DNA of 64,000 nt from Merluccius polli. Taxonomy: Eukaryota; Chordata; Actinopteri; Gadiformes; Merlucciidae. Position numbers and translations under genes: made by a program. The stretch spans positions 38,501-102,500 of the forward strand of contig JAOPHQ010000575.1 of the NCBI GenBank assembly GCA_030340625.1, in the 5' to 3' direction. Below are positions 48,884-60,140 of the stretch, one piece after another. Under the pieces are notes generated by a model, which was given only the letters and a program-made list of their open reading frames with translations, was not told the origin of the DNA and searched no databases. Position 1 is the first letter of the stretch; each line of letters opens with the position of its first letter.

Positions 48884-49193
48884 ATAAGGACCCGGTCCAC
48901 GTCCTGTAACCTGTCTCCCCCCCCCCCCCCCCCCCCCCCAAATAACTACCTCATCTGTTGATCTTGTTAAACACGTATGCAGTACGGCTGAGCTCCGAAA
49001 GCGGCTGACAGTGTATACATGTATCTGTCATGATAACTGAAATAATCCTAACCATAAATATGTTTATGTGGGTGAACCCAATGTAAACAAGAAATGACTT
49101 TAAATATAAAATACCTTTGTTACAGCACTATGTTGTGTATATGAGTGTGAGTGAAATGCAAGGGCAAGTGGGCTTCCAGATGGCAACCATATA

Positions 49194-49307
49194 GTTTAGC
49201 AGGAGTCATGAGCCTAGTTGTGGTTTAGGTGATCCAGTATGGCATTAGTGTTGGTGGTCGGTCTATAGCTCCTCTTATCATCCATGCGGCTCACCTGGGA
49301 CGCTCCA
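49194..49307 (+). repeat. Dispersed 115-bp repeat, copy A
   Basis: GTTTAGCAGGAGTCATGAGC through TCATCCATGCGGCTCAC. A near-identical copy in the same orientation lies at 55590-55704. Copy A falls in the presumed ccdc142 3' UTR. Class unknown. Confidence 0.85.
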
Positions 49308-49686
49308 GATTAGCGCTTCAGTTTTTTGTTCTATATGGGTGCCTTGAAACATCATGACATGACCACATATTATACTTTATACTTATATTTTAACCAATAA
49401 GGTTTTCTGAGGTAGCCGACCAACCACTGTTAGTTATTAGCCATTATATAAAACAAGATTCTCTCATGTTCCATATTACTTTACCTGCTTTATGTTACAA
49501 TTCATTTTGTGGGAGACATGTTTATTATTTGTATGTTATTTACATGACACGATTGCAATTTATTTACAAGTATGTCAGGGTTTTGTACTAGTATATTTAC
49601 AATGTGAATGTAAAATGTGTAAATTTGATACAGTATATCTGCAGTTTTTTATTTTACTGTACATACCATGTGACCACCTTCCATAA

Positions 49687-49692
49687 AATAAA
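49687..49692 (+). terminator. Possible poly(A) signal of ccdc142
   Basis: AATAAA about 800 bases after the ccdc142 stop, with TATGTATGTCAGT downstream. The 46-bp minisatellite begins just beyond it. Confidence 0.45.
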
Positions 49693-49756
49693 ACTGTGAA
49701 AAAAACTATGTATGTCAGTAAGTATGACTAGCGGATCCATGGACGTTGTAGACATC

Positions 49757-50955
49757 CTCCACCACAGAGACCCCATAACCCCTCCCAGACCGGAGGAAGG
49801 ACCTCCACCACAGAGACCCCATAACCCCTCCCAGACCGGAGGAAGGACCTCCACCACAGAGACCCCATAACCCCTCCCAGACCGGGGGAAGGACCTCCAC
49901 CACAGAGACCCCATAACCCCTCCCAGACCGGAGGAAGGACCTCCACCACAGAGACCCCATAACCCCTCCCAGACCGGAGGAAGGACCTCCACCACAGAGA
50001 CCCCATAACCCCTCCCAGACCGGAGGAAGGACCTCCACCACAGAGACCTCATAACCCCTTCCAGACCGGAGGAAGGACCTCCACCACAGAGACCCCATAA
50101 CCCCTCCCAGACCGGAGGAAGGACCTCCACCACAGAGACCTCATAACCCCTTCCAGACCGGAGGAAGGACCTCCACCACAGAGACCTCATAACCCCTTCC
50201 AGACCGGAGGAAGGACCTCCACCACAGAGACCCCATAACCCCTCCCAGACCGGAGGAAGGACCTCCACCACAGAGACCCCATAACCAGGGCTCCGAACCG
50301 GTTCAAGGAACGAAAACGAAAACCGAAAACAAACGGAATTTTACGAGGAACGGAAACGGAAACGAAAACCAAATGGTCTTCAACTGTTCCGGAACAGAAA
50401 CGTTATTCTGAAATCCCCAAAACCGGTTAATAACGGGGTTTTTTCGTTCTCTATATAGCCTATAAAATGTCACAAAAGCAAAGCATAGCCTATTTCATGA
50501 AAAAAAAAAAAATTCCGGTTGCCGCGTTCACTTCGCCGCCCGCTAAGCTCAGCTGTCACAAATTCCCACCACCACCCTGGTTATATACCAATAACTAGGT
50601 CTATTGTAAGGTATCGACCACAAAAATAGACTAGGCCCAATAACACTGCCGGAATGTTAAGAACGAACGTTATTTTACGTTCCGAACCGGTTCAGGAACG
50701 ATATGTTGGTGGCGGAACGCAAGAACGAAAACGTTAAATATACCGGTTCCGTTCGGAGCAGAACGATTGAAAAATAATTTCGTTTTCAAGCCCTGCCCAT
50801 AACCCCTCCCAGACCGGAGGAAGGACCTCCACCACAGAGACCCCTTAACACCTCCCAGACCGGAGGAAGGACCTCCACCACAGAGACCCCATAACCCCTC
50901 CCAGACCGGAGGAAGGACCTCCACCACAGAGACCCCTTAACACCTCCCAGACCAC
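49757..50955. repeat. 46-bp minisatellite downstream of ccdc142
   Basis: About 15 copies of a 46-base unit containing CCTCCACCACAGAGACCCCA, TAACCCCTCCCAGACCGG and AGGAAGGA, highly uniform. The array is split by a hAT element at 50286-50795. Three units equal 138 bases, so the minus strand shows false ORFs up to 205 codons (WRSFLRSGRGY repeats). Confidence 0.97.
50286..50795. mobile_element. Non-autonomous hAT element inserted in the minisatellite
   Basis: Begins CAGGGCTCCGAACCGGTTC and ends GTTTTCAAGCCCTG, so CAGGGCT termini are inverted. It is bounded by a perfect 8-bp duplication CCCATAAC (50278-50285 and 50796-50803), which is itself minisatellite sequence. 510 bp, rich in AACGAAAACG and GGTTC/GAACC words, no transposase. 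Confidence 0.92.
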
Positions 50956-51506
50956 AAAACAGTCCCACCCTGGGCCTCGGCGGGTCCGTCCTCCCGCCGG
51001 CAGGGGGCGCCCTCGCTACAGAGGGCTCCCACAATGCACCGCGAGGTACAGAGGGTTCCCACAATGCACCGCGAGCCACAGACCGCTTATATTGAACGTC
51101 CGGACTTCCGCTCCTCCTCCTTCTGCTGCTCGCGCGACGTGGTGGAAGATGTCCGTCTCTTTGGTAAGAGGTTTAACATGTTATACGTGTATACTTATTG
51201 TTATACGTTTGTACTTATTCTGGTGTGTGTATACTATATACATCGTTTATTTCGGTATTTGTTTCGCGGTGCGCTGTTTTAAAGCGGAGGTTTTGTTTAG
51301 CGGCGTCATGAGCCACGTGGGAGCGGTCCCGTGGTGCTAATGCGTCCCCGGACAGGAACCAGACTTTTATATTGAAGTTGTCGTTCATATTAAGTGTTGT
51401 CGTGGTATATTGTGTATTTTTTAGAAGTAGTTACGTTATACAACATGTGGTTCATGGAGGCATATATAAGGGACGTGTAGCTGCACCGCGTTGACCTCCA
51501 CGTTAA

Positions 51507-52225
51507 GGGCCCTTACATAGTCAACGCGAGCAACGCGCGTAAGCGACGCGAGTGACGCGAGTGACGCGCTTCCTTTCATAGTCTACACAGCATACGCAAA
51601 CGTCGCGGGCAATGCATGACATGCAATACACCGCTCACGCCACGGGTGGCAGCAGAATCACTGGTGTTTTTGCGGGTGACATTCCGGGTGACATTCCTAT
51701 CAAAATGGCTACGGAAGAAGAGTGCATTTTATTGCTCCTATTACATCGGCGGCGGCAACGCAGGCAGCGCAGAGATAGGCGGTGGTATGTGCGCCCTTTA
51801 AATACCACACGAGACCAGGATGGGAGGACAGCTGGACAGCTTTCCAGTCCGTTTTTACCTGTTTTACAGTTTTTCCCATTGCTATTGCAACCTCCCTCCA
51901 TGCATTCTCCAACGCATTCCTGTTGGAGTGCAATTGTGTCGAACTATCATATAAATGCTGATAAAAACGTATTTGCTCGCACAATTTCTCCTCTTCGCCC
52001 GCCATTTTATTCAAATATTCTACTGTAAATATATTGTAATGTACAATATTTGCAGTATCGCGCCCCCACCGACAACGCATAGTATTGCATGGATCGGCGC
52101 GTCGCGTATCAAAAATTGGGACGACACGTTTTGCTACGCATCGCCGCATAATGGCGGCCGAAGCGTAGCGATGCGTAGCCTTGCGGACGCGTATGCGTAC
52201 CGATGCGTTGACTATGTAAGGGCCC
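51507..52225 (-). mobile_element. PIF/Harbinger-type element with MADF-domain ORF
   Basis: Terminal inverted repeats begin GGGCCCTTACATAGTCAACG on both sides (21 bp, perfect). CpG-rich subterminal tandem words (GCGACGCGAGTGACGCG) follow. On the minus strand an ORF from 52005 to 51709 (98 residues) starts MAGEEEKLCEQIRFYQHLYD and continues with NAWREVAIAMGK and KTDWK, a MADF (Myb/SANT-like) domain as in the accessory protein of PIF/Harbinger transposons. No DDE transposase is present, and the C-terminal part is truncated. Flanking TTAA versus AAAA leaves the 3-bp duplication imperfect. Confidence 0.75.
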
Positions 52226-52230
52226 AAAAC

Positions 52231-52571
52231 TACCGTAATGGTCCGAATATAAGACGACCCCCCCCCCCCCCCCCTTTCGAGACTATTTTGAAAAAAGATC
52301 ACCAAACATGAGACCAAATCTGGTTTTTATAAAGTGTTTTTTTTTTCTTACAACTTTTAAAATGATTTCACTTAAATTAAATCGTCATCTCATAGTGAAA
52401 AAACTACATTAACCATCGAAGTGAAGTTTAATTGTAGAGCAGTCATCTGTTGTTGTGAATGTATATTGACATTTAAAAGTCTATACCCCGAATATAAGAC
52501 GACCCCACTTTTTCAGACGCATTTCCATAAAATAAAATAAAAACCCTCTTATATTCGGACCAATACGGGTA
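52231..52571. mobile_element. TA-bounded miniature inverted-repeat element
   Basis: Left end CCGTAATGGTCCGAATATAA and right end (other strand) CCCGTATTGGTCCGAATATA are inverted repeats next to TA, fitting a Tc1/mariner-like duplication. GAATATAAGACGACCCC recurs inside near 52494. 341 bp, with a C homopolymer. It abuts the Harbinger element with only five bases between. Confidence 0.65.
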
Positions 52572-53366
52572 ATTCACAAATGACGCCCCAGCACTAAGTC
52601 AGCTGCCCGGGTCCCAGTGTCCGGGTCAGTGTTACAGTGCTGGGAGAGGAGGCCCTGCATCCTGCGACGGTGCGGCCGCCTCCGTTCTGGAGATGGCTGC
52701 TGCTGGAGCGGCGCGGGGCCAGACCCATCGAGAGTGGCCTGGTCTGACGACCCCAGCGGGCCAGGCCTAGTGACGGGTCATACAGATATAGCATGTGCAT
52801 GGTTTAGTGTCCCCGCTGGACATCATCTTGTCAAGGCGGGGGGGGGGGGGGGGGGGGGGAGTAGATGGTTTAACCTGCATCTGTTGCACTGTTTTAATAG
52901 GTTTGTTGCACCCAGCTTAACTCCTGTTCCCTTTTTCCAACTACGCAGGCAGTATGTCGAAGAGCGAGTGCTTCTCCAAGGGTGAGTTTATTTGCATCTA
53001 TCCCAGTGTTACTTTAATGCAATCATGATTGTATGCTGTGATGATTGCAAATAACACATCATGCTGACAAATGCCGTGGTGACTATTTTCATCTGAGCAT
53101 ATTGCCGAATGTGAGCGTGAGCAATGCGACACTGATTTATGGTTCTAATCGCTCCTTTTTTTAAAAATCAGGTTTTCGGAGAACCACAACATCCCACGAT
53201 TATGATGCGTCCCATAACCCGCGTGGTTGAACGGGTGCCTGTAGAGACTTGATGGGACTACATTTGTGTGCCCTCAATGATGAAAATGATGTGTGAAGAC
53301 ACTCGTCAAATGCAGGTAAACAGGATGACAACGGCGTCTAGATTGCATGCTAATCATCACCCTTAA

Positions 53367-53498
53367 AACCAATGAGTACTCCCATGCCAGAGTATTCGCT
53401 CTGCTGTGGAATCCAAACATTGGAAGAAAACCTCAGGACTTTGGCACAGATTCATTAGCTATTATCTAACAGGACCTGACTCAAGCCCTGAAACAACT
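53367..53498 (+). ncRNA. H/ACA box snoRNA, copy 1
   Basis: Two-hairpin fold with an H box and an ACA tail, typical of pseudouridylation guides. The 5' hairpin closes CCAATG (53369-53374) with CATTGG (53418-53423) and has an inner CAGAG-TATTCG-CTCTG stem-loop. The H box AGAAAA (53425-53430) fits ANANNA. The 3' hairpin pairs TCAGGACTTTGG with CTCAAGCCCTGA, leaving one A-C mismatch. ACA at 53493-53495 is three bases before the proposed end. It lies inside an intron of the host transcript. Family name and target were not identified. Confidence 0.8.
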
Positions 53499-53807
53499 TC
53501 AGAATTGTATTGATAGCATGAGTGCATGTGTTGCATAGTGCCTCATTCTGACTCCAGTTTTCTTCATTTCTAACAGGACTCTCGCCTACTGTCTGACTGC
53601 TCAGACTGCACCGCGTCCTGCTGGAACATGTAGGACAATTCTTGCAGGTCATGGTGGCTTAAGGGAATGGTGATTTTTGTATTTCAGACTTGAATGCATT
53701 AACACCTTTTGCAAGTATTCAGTCTTGACTACCCGACGGCTACAACAAATACAGGTAAATGCGAGACATTGACATGTAGTTTGCATGTTAAACTGTCACT
53801 ACATAAA

Positions 53808-53941
53808 AACCAATTGTATACTGCCATGGCAGAGTATTCGCTCTGCTGTGGAATCCAAAAATTGGGAGAAAAACCTCGGGGCTTTGGCACAGATTCATTA
53901 GCTGTTATCTAATAGGACCTGACTCAAGCCCTGAAACAACT
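53808..53941 (+). ncRNA. H/ACA box snoRNA, copy 2
   Basis: Paralogue of the copy in the preceding snoRNA-bearing intron, with the same architecture. The outer 5' stem is CCAATT (53810-53815) with AATTGG (53860-53865), a paired G-C to T-A change relative to copy 1. The inner AGAG-TATTCG-CTCT stem-loop is identical. The H box AGAAAA is at 53867-53872. The 3' stem TCGGGGCTTTGG/CTCAAGCCCTGA restores a G-C pair where copy 1 has A-C. The ACA is at 53936-53938. The compensatory changes support function as RNA. Confidence 0.8.
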
Positions 53942-54124
53942 TTATTAGTACTACAGTTTTGAGTTGAGTATGTTGTGTACTGCCCTACCTGATTGTGACT
54001 GTTTTCCAACAGGATTTCTCTGCAAGACTGGAATGGCGCTTTGATGGTACCGGTCCTGCTGTAAAAGATTCCCCAGATTGTACATACTAATCCTTGTAGA
54101 AATGTTTCCTCTGTTTGTTGAAAT

Positions 54125-54130
54125 AATAAA
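54125..54130 (+). terminator. Poly(A) signal of the snoRNA host gene
   Basis: AATAAA in the last exon, followed by TTGGTTGGTGTTCTTTG, a GT-rich downstream element. Confidence 0.65.
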
Positions 54131-55355
54131 AAAACAAATTGTAAATTGGTTGGTGTTCTTTGAGTTAGTGTTTCAGTAGGTGATTTGGTTTTACATTTTT
54201 GTCAATGGGGCATAACAAATGACCACGTATGCGTGCCTACGATTTAGTATTGCCTAGTTACCAGGTAGTTTTAATCAGCCTCCATGGCTTTGCTTTACTT
54301 CACTGGAGCTCAGCTAGGCTGGCTGAGAATAGCAGTCTAACTGGTCTTGTGTTGCCCTAGTTACTCAATGCCACAGTAACCACCAAGGATCTGGTCTGTT
54401 GCCCATATGAGGTGCATGACCAAGCCATGAGACTAGCTGCTAAACATGAACCACCTAGCTAGGCTACAGGGCTGTGCCCTCTATCCTAGCCGGAGTGACC
54501 CAGGTTTTAGGTTGTGATTTTCTAGGTATATTGCCACGTTTACATGACTTCACCTCGACTAGCCGTCTATAAATAAAGCTATTGGCTGTAGTTGGTGGAC
54601 TCAAGAAGATTCACACAGCAGGCGAGCTTTAGCTAGCACCTTGTGTTTGTACACTGATTTGCTTTTGGCAAAATAAAGTCGGTTATTTTGTCACATCGGT
54701 GATTCCCGTAATGCCATGGCTGGCCAGAAAAGTTAGGCTGTTTGCTATATGAGCGTATTTGTATGTCGAAAAATATCGAGGCCCTTGATATCTAGGAGAA
54801 GCTGATGCAGGCTACCGTCCCCAAGAGGCTTCTCTAGCGGCTTGGCTCCTAGAGACGAGAATAGGAAGGCAGCCATGTTTTTGTGGTTTTGTCACTTAAT
54901 TGCTTATCTTTGCGCGCACAGAACTGTTTGGGTATAAACGTCAAAAATGATTTTTAAAAATGTGGATTGATGTACTATGTTTCACGACTTGCTATATTAT
55001 TGTCCACACGATGTCCCCATAGGATTGAGAAACGTGGTGCTGCTCATTTTGCTTCGAAGACGATAGTAATGTCACCTTTACTTTTAGGCCTACTTCACTG
55101 TGTGTATTGGTAGCCTGGAAACATTTCAGTTAATGTTTTAAGGCTTATCCTCCACCCTCAATTAATTTATATTCTGAAGACAATTAGTAACATAAGGGGG
55201 AAGTGACCACTTTCTCCTTAGAAAGTAATAATACAGTAATATGTAATATGAAAACCAGTTTTCATATCACCCTCATGTGATGTAGCCTACTGACAAACTG
55301 GTCCCCCCCCCCAGTCTCCAATTTTGTATTATTCCTCAGAATTTTGCTGCAAGGA

Positions 55356-55357
<2 letters not shown>

Positions 55358-55440
<83 letters not shown>
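55358..55440. repeat. (TA)n microsatellite
   Basis: About 83 bases of pure TA. Confidence 0.97.
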
Positions 55441-55443
<3 letters not shown>

Positions 55444-55589
55444 AAATATGTATCTCCCTCTTTGGTAGTATTAGTCACATTCTGTAGATAAGATATGAAA
55501 ACAAATTTTAATATCTTCAATTGCTTTCATGCAATGGCAGCCAGCGCTGGGCCGTCTCCCAGCGTCCCTGGAGTCGACAGTCTCCCCGA

Positions 55590-55704
55590 GTTTAGCAGGA
55601 GTCATGAGCCTAGTTGTGGTTTAGGGTGATCCGGTATGGCATTAGTGTTGGTGGTCGGTCTAGGCTCCTCTTATCATCCATGCAGCTCACATGTGATGCT
55701 CCAC
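55590..55704 (+). repeat. Dispersed 115-bp repeat, copy B
   Basis: Same sequence as at 49194-49307 with scattered substitutions (AGTATGGC to GGTATGGC, CGGCTCAC to CAGCTCAC) and a 1-base insertion in GTTTAGGGTGATCC. Confidence 0.85.
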
Positions 55705-56455
55705 GCCTCAGTACCTGCCTGCTGTGATCGTTGTTTTGTACTTATATTGTGATTCTGAGTTTATTTGTTACTTAAATGGAGTAGTTTTGTATGTTTCCCC
55801 TGTTAACCCTCCCCGTGGTTCTATGGTATTTTTTTAGTGCCAGAGCTGAACCTTGATTTATCATGCTGAACTGTATATGGTCATCACACTGGCTAAAGCC
55901 AATGTTATTGTTTAATTCCCCAAAAAGGTATCATGGCATTAAATAGCAAAGCCACTGTTTGAGTTTGCAACCCTGAGCTGAGTGGAACAGAGCCCAGAGA
56001 TTGCCCCGGGTTTTGATCTCCTGCCTCAATCTTTTCTGTGTGTCTCTGTCTCATTCTCCTAGTCTCTCTTCCTCCTTATGTTCTCTCTCCCTCCACTCAC
56101 TTTTTTATCTCTCCATCCCTTTTTCGTTCTCTACTTTTCAGTTACTGCCCATCAGATTAACACTAGTGGGATAATGTTACCTATTTGCTTACTGTACGAA
56201 CTATAGAAAATGTTCACACTTTTCACATTTCTCCCTCCTTGCCTCAAACGGCTTTTGGTATCTGTCTTTCTTTCACGCAATAATCAATTTTGATTGGCCA
56301 TTGTGCCAGTGTGTGCAGAGCCATGGATGAATATATTCAACCTGAGGACTTGTGGGTAATATCTAGCTGTCAGGGGGAGGCATACCTGCACAATGGATGG
56401 TAATGGGACAAGACTGGTGAGTGGGTGTGCATGCATATAGTGTTTATGTGAATTC

Positions 56456-56490
<35 letters not shown>

Positions 56491-56770
56491 GGGCAGGAGC
56501 ATTGACTGATGAACACAGGTTATTACAAGGTCACCACCTTCACAAGTGTGTGTTTGTGTGTGTGTTGTCTGTGTATGTGTGCGTGTGTGTGCGTGCACGT
56601 GGATAAGTGTGTGCACACAGATACTGTGCTTGTGTTAGCTGACACTGAGAGGAAGGAAGTGTAATTAGAACATTAATTAAGAGCTGAACCACTTATTGAA
56701 TACATTGGCTGGACTTTGCAAGTCTCTTGCTCTCTGTGTCTGTCTCTCTTGACCTCTCTCTCGCTTTCTC

Positions 56771-56805
<35 letters not shown>

Positions 56806-57347
56806 GGCTCTCTCTTTCCCTATCTTTTACTTTAGGCTTGAACTCTTGTTCCCTGATAATATGATGTGGGACCTCATGGAAATGGCACAGGCTGAGGCAG
56901 TGTAGCATAACGTTTCTGACTTTCAGGTGCGTACCAACAGGAGGAATGCGTTGAGAAATTTCAGTCTTACAACATGCATTTGTGGACCAACATTGAAGTG
57001 CATTCATCTGGTCGGAGAACAACTTTCATTGGGACTTAGAATGGTCTATCATGTTAATCATGACAGTCACAACAGTTTATTCTGTGTGGGTATAAATCCT
57101 TCTACCAAACCCCCCAAAATATATGCTTTTTTAGAACCTTGTTACAATTTGCATAAACTTCTCAGGTTGTTGGGAATGGTGGAAAAGGAACTCAGACAGA
57201 CACGTACCAGGGCTGATTTCTGACTTCTGGACTCGGAGGCAGCAGAAAAGCATCCTTATTGGGATTTCAGCATGGCCTCTTGCCCTCTTATAATTAAGAT
57301 GAATGTTTAATAACAAAAAATAATGATACATATTTAAGAACTGCCAA

Positions 57348-57391
<44 letters not shown>

Positions 57392-58080
57392 CCAATTATA
57401 TTCAATGAATCCATCTGTTGGAGTGTTGATTGACATATTTTATACAGGCCTCTTTCTGCTGATTACCGTCAGCTGTTATATGCTTTCCCCTCAGGGATTT
57501 ACTATTCAATCAACACATTAGCTGATTTTTAATATCCATTTGACAATAGTAGTATAATAGTATTAATATACATTTGACATGACATTAATGCAGTGTTCAT
57601 AAACCAATTAGCGGCAAGAACATTTTTCCACATTATTCGCATCCTCCCACCACCCCCAAGTCAAGCTTTCCCTTCATATACAATTATTTGTAATCCTGTT
57701 GGAGCACACAATCTTTTATTCTATGTGTGAGTGTAGCAGAGAGTTTCAGGGCTAAATATTTTATCAACTAAAATGCTGAAAACATTGACTTTTTTAAGTT
57801 TAGGTAAATGTATTACATTTTGAAGAATTAGATTCTGTATCAAATGTTTGGCAAACTATTCACTAAACTAGTCACTCTTTGTGGTTCAGTAGTCAAGTCC
57901 AGACTGATGCCGAGGGATCAGCTGGCGGAGGGACCACAGTGTCTTGTTCTGCACTCATTTAGCCTGCATTACAGTGTTGCAGGGCATGCAGGGATTTGGA
58001 GTTTGGAAAATTAATGATATGTTGTCCTGCCCTACATGCATTATTAGCTATTTGATATACCTTGCTAATATACTCACACA

Positions 58081-58126
<46 letters not shown>

Positions 58127-59692
58127 ACGTTAACTGCGACAGAGCACAACCTCTGCTCTACTAATCCTCTCAACGCACTTTCATCTCATTGTCATCTTTC
58201 TCTCTCTCTATCGCTTCCTATCTGTCCTTGCCCTCCCCTCTCTACCTTGACTCACCTCAAATGTATCTCCCTGGCCTTCCCCCCATTCCACTCACACACA
58301 CAGCAGTCAGGTTATTCTGGCAACAGGTCTGCACTCTCCTTATCCAACAGTATCCTTCTCCTATAATTGATTAAGCACCCATCATTTTTAGAAACCTTGT
58401 ACAACCAAATTTAAACAAGTTAGCTTACTGAAGAAACATTTTAAATATAAAATGTCTTCTTTTTGAGATATTATCTGTTTATCAGAAATAGAATCAGATC
58501 AGTATGGCTTAATCCAAAAAAGAAAAAATAGCAATATTCAGCCAGAAAAATCGGTATTTATGTTGAATCGATGTGTCTTCAAATTTTTCCTTTACACTCT
58601 ATATCTCTGTATATCTTCATTTCCTCTCTTCTTCCCCCTCTTTCCTTCTGTTACTCCCCTATGTCCGCAGCGCATCTCTGTCACTCTGTCATCTCTCGGC
58701 GGTTGATAACATCATGTTATCTACTCCACAATCCAGTTCAGAATTAAAACACCCATGGAAAGACAAACCATCAGCCCTGTGCCCTTCACTGACACACAGA
58801 GTGAGACACACACACACACACACACACACAAAATCATCACAAAAACCCTGGCTATGTGTGTGTGTGTGTGTAAGTGTATGTGTGTTTTAAAACATTTTTA
58901 TTTGTGTGTAGGTCATTGCTATCTATAGTCCACCACTAAAGGTGGGAAAGGATTTTGCTAATTAGTTTCCAAGTGTCCTCAGGGTTGGGCTTATGTTTTA
59001 GGTGAGCCATTTTACGTAGAGATACCGTTGAAAACAAAAACAACCTGAAGAACTTCAACAGCTAAATGTTGTAAGGAGAAAAAGGTAAATTAACCTATTT
59101 TATATTTGTGGTGTATATTCAGCAGAATGGGCTGCAGAATGAGTGCCAGCTCTATACGTACTTAATGAGATCAATAAAGGTTAAGAATTCAAGAATTGAA
59201 TACAACAGGTAAAAAACACTGATGCCAGCTGGGCACTTGGTGTTCCAATAACGGTTTATGGTGGTGATGATTGGGTTGAATAAAACTAGCAAATGTATTT
59301 TACAACCAGAAATTGTAGTGCTTAAACTATACTACACAAGGTTGAGTTAAAGTTTAGATTTTTTTCTGTTTAGGTGTTAGATTAGAAATGGGTATATTTA
59401 GTTTAAAGTATGGTGTGGTTTGAGGATCTGTGCAGCCCGTCTTGGCTACGCACCGTAGCAAGGGTAGCCCCTTGATATCCTTGTGTGGCACAATCTTATA
59501 AAAGGTGTGTGGCACAATCTTATAAAAGGTGTTTCTATAAGGTTATCATACTGTATGTAATATATAGGCAAGCAAGTCACTGTGGAGAGACATTGCTGAC
59601 CACTGCTCTACAGTGCACCCTGACCTCTGTCTCTCCCTTGCTCTCTCTATCACACACACACACGATGACACACACAAACACACACACCGGAT

Positions 59693-60140
59693 GATTGACA
59701 GGCCTATCGGTTCATATTAATCAATATCTATTCCATTATCAGCAGAAACATAACAGACAGACGGAACAATGGCCAGACATAGAATGGGACAGATTGACGG
59801 ACATTCATATCGTATTCAGATACGAATTATCCTTCATAATGGAGGTCTTGGCTTGGCCTCATTATTACAGGCTGTAAAAATAAAAATAAAATCCAATTGC
59901 TGATTTATCTGTCCCACTGCACCGTGCCGAGTTCAACTCATTCCCAGCACAAACGGCACAGTCACTTGATTTACACCGGCCACTGTTTTAATAGAGCTAT
60001 CCACGGTCAAATTTAAACTAGCCCAATTAATCAACTAAACATTCAATATCTCCCATTCACCAAGCCAAACAGCATACACGCACAACTTCTTAATATGAAT
60101 TTTCCAGGAGATTTCCCCATCGATCGACAGAGAGATGATT
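59693..60140. promoter_or_regulatory. Candidate non-coding regulatory block
   Basis: Non-repetitive AT-rich stretch in the gene-poor right part. It begins with TGATTGACAG (59693-59702), the composite Pbx-Meis/Prep site, and contains homeodomain-like cores such as ATTAATCAAT and AATTAATCAAC. No coding signal. It resembles developmental enhancers in composition, but conservation was not tested. Confidence 0.3.

Larger units (their letters stand above)
51149..53252 (+). other. 42-codon micro-ORF across host-gene exons 1-3
   Basis: If exons 51100-51163, 52949-52981 and 53172-53315 are joined, the first ATG (51149) opens a 42-residue frame beginning MSVSLAVCRR and ending at TGA 53250-53252. A second frame from an ATG in exon 2 gives 28 residues. 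No family recognised. It may be a chance or upstream ORF that triggers decay of the host RNA. Confidence 0.25.
51100..54145 (+). ncRNA. Spliced snoRNA host gene (SNHG-like)
   Basis: Short exons with good GT-AG borders: about 51100-51163, 52949-52981, 53172-53315, 53577-53647, 53688-53754 and 54013 to about 54145, followed by AATAAA at 54125. The transcript start lies in a pyrimidine-rich tract (ACTTCCGCTCCTCCTCCTTC), as in 5'-TOP host genes. No long open frame runs through the exons, and the two H/ACA snoRNAs sit in the introns at 53316-53576 and 53755-54012, so production of snoRNAs is the probable role. A 42-codon frame spans exons 1-3. Intron 1 is swollen by two transposon relics (51507-52571). 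The gene lies on the same strand as ccdc142, about 2.2 kb beyond its stop. The start coordinate and exons 4-5 are the least certain parts. Confidence 0.7.

Noticed and set aside
49654..50271. 205-codon minus ORF with WRSFLRSGRGY repeats
   Set aside because: Translation of the 46-bp minisatellite; identical peptides appear in all three frames.
53270..53315. ATGATGA word as a C/D-box snoRNA
   Set aside because: No matching D box or terminal stem, and it lies within an exon of the host transcript.
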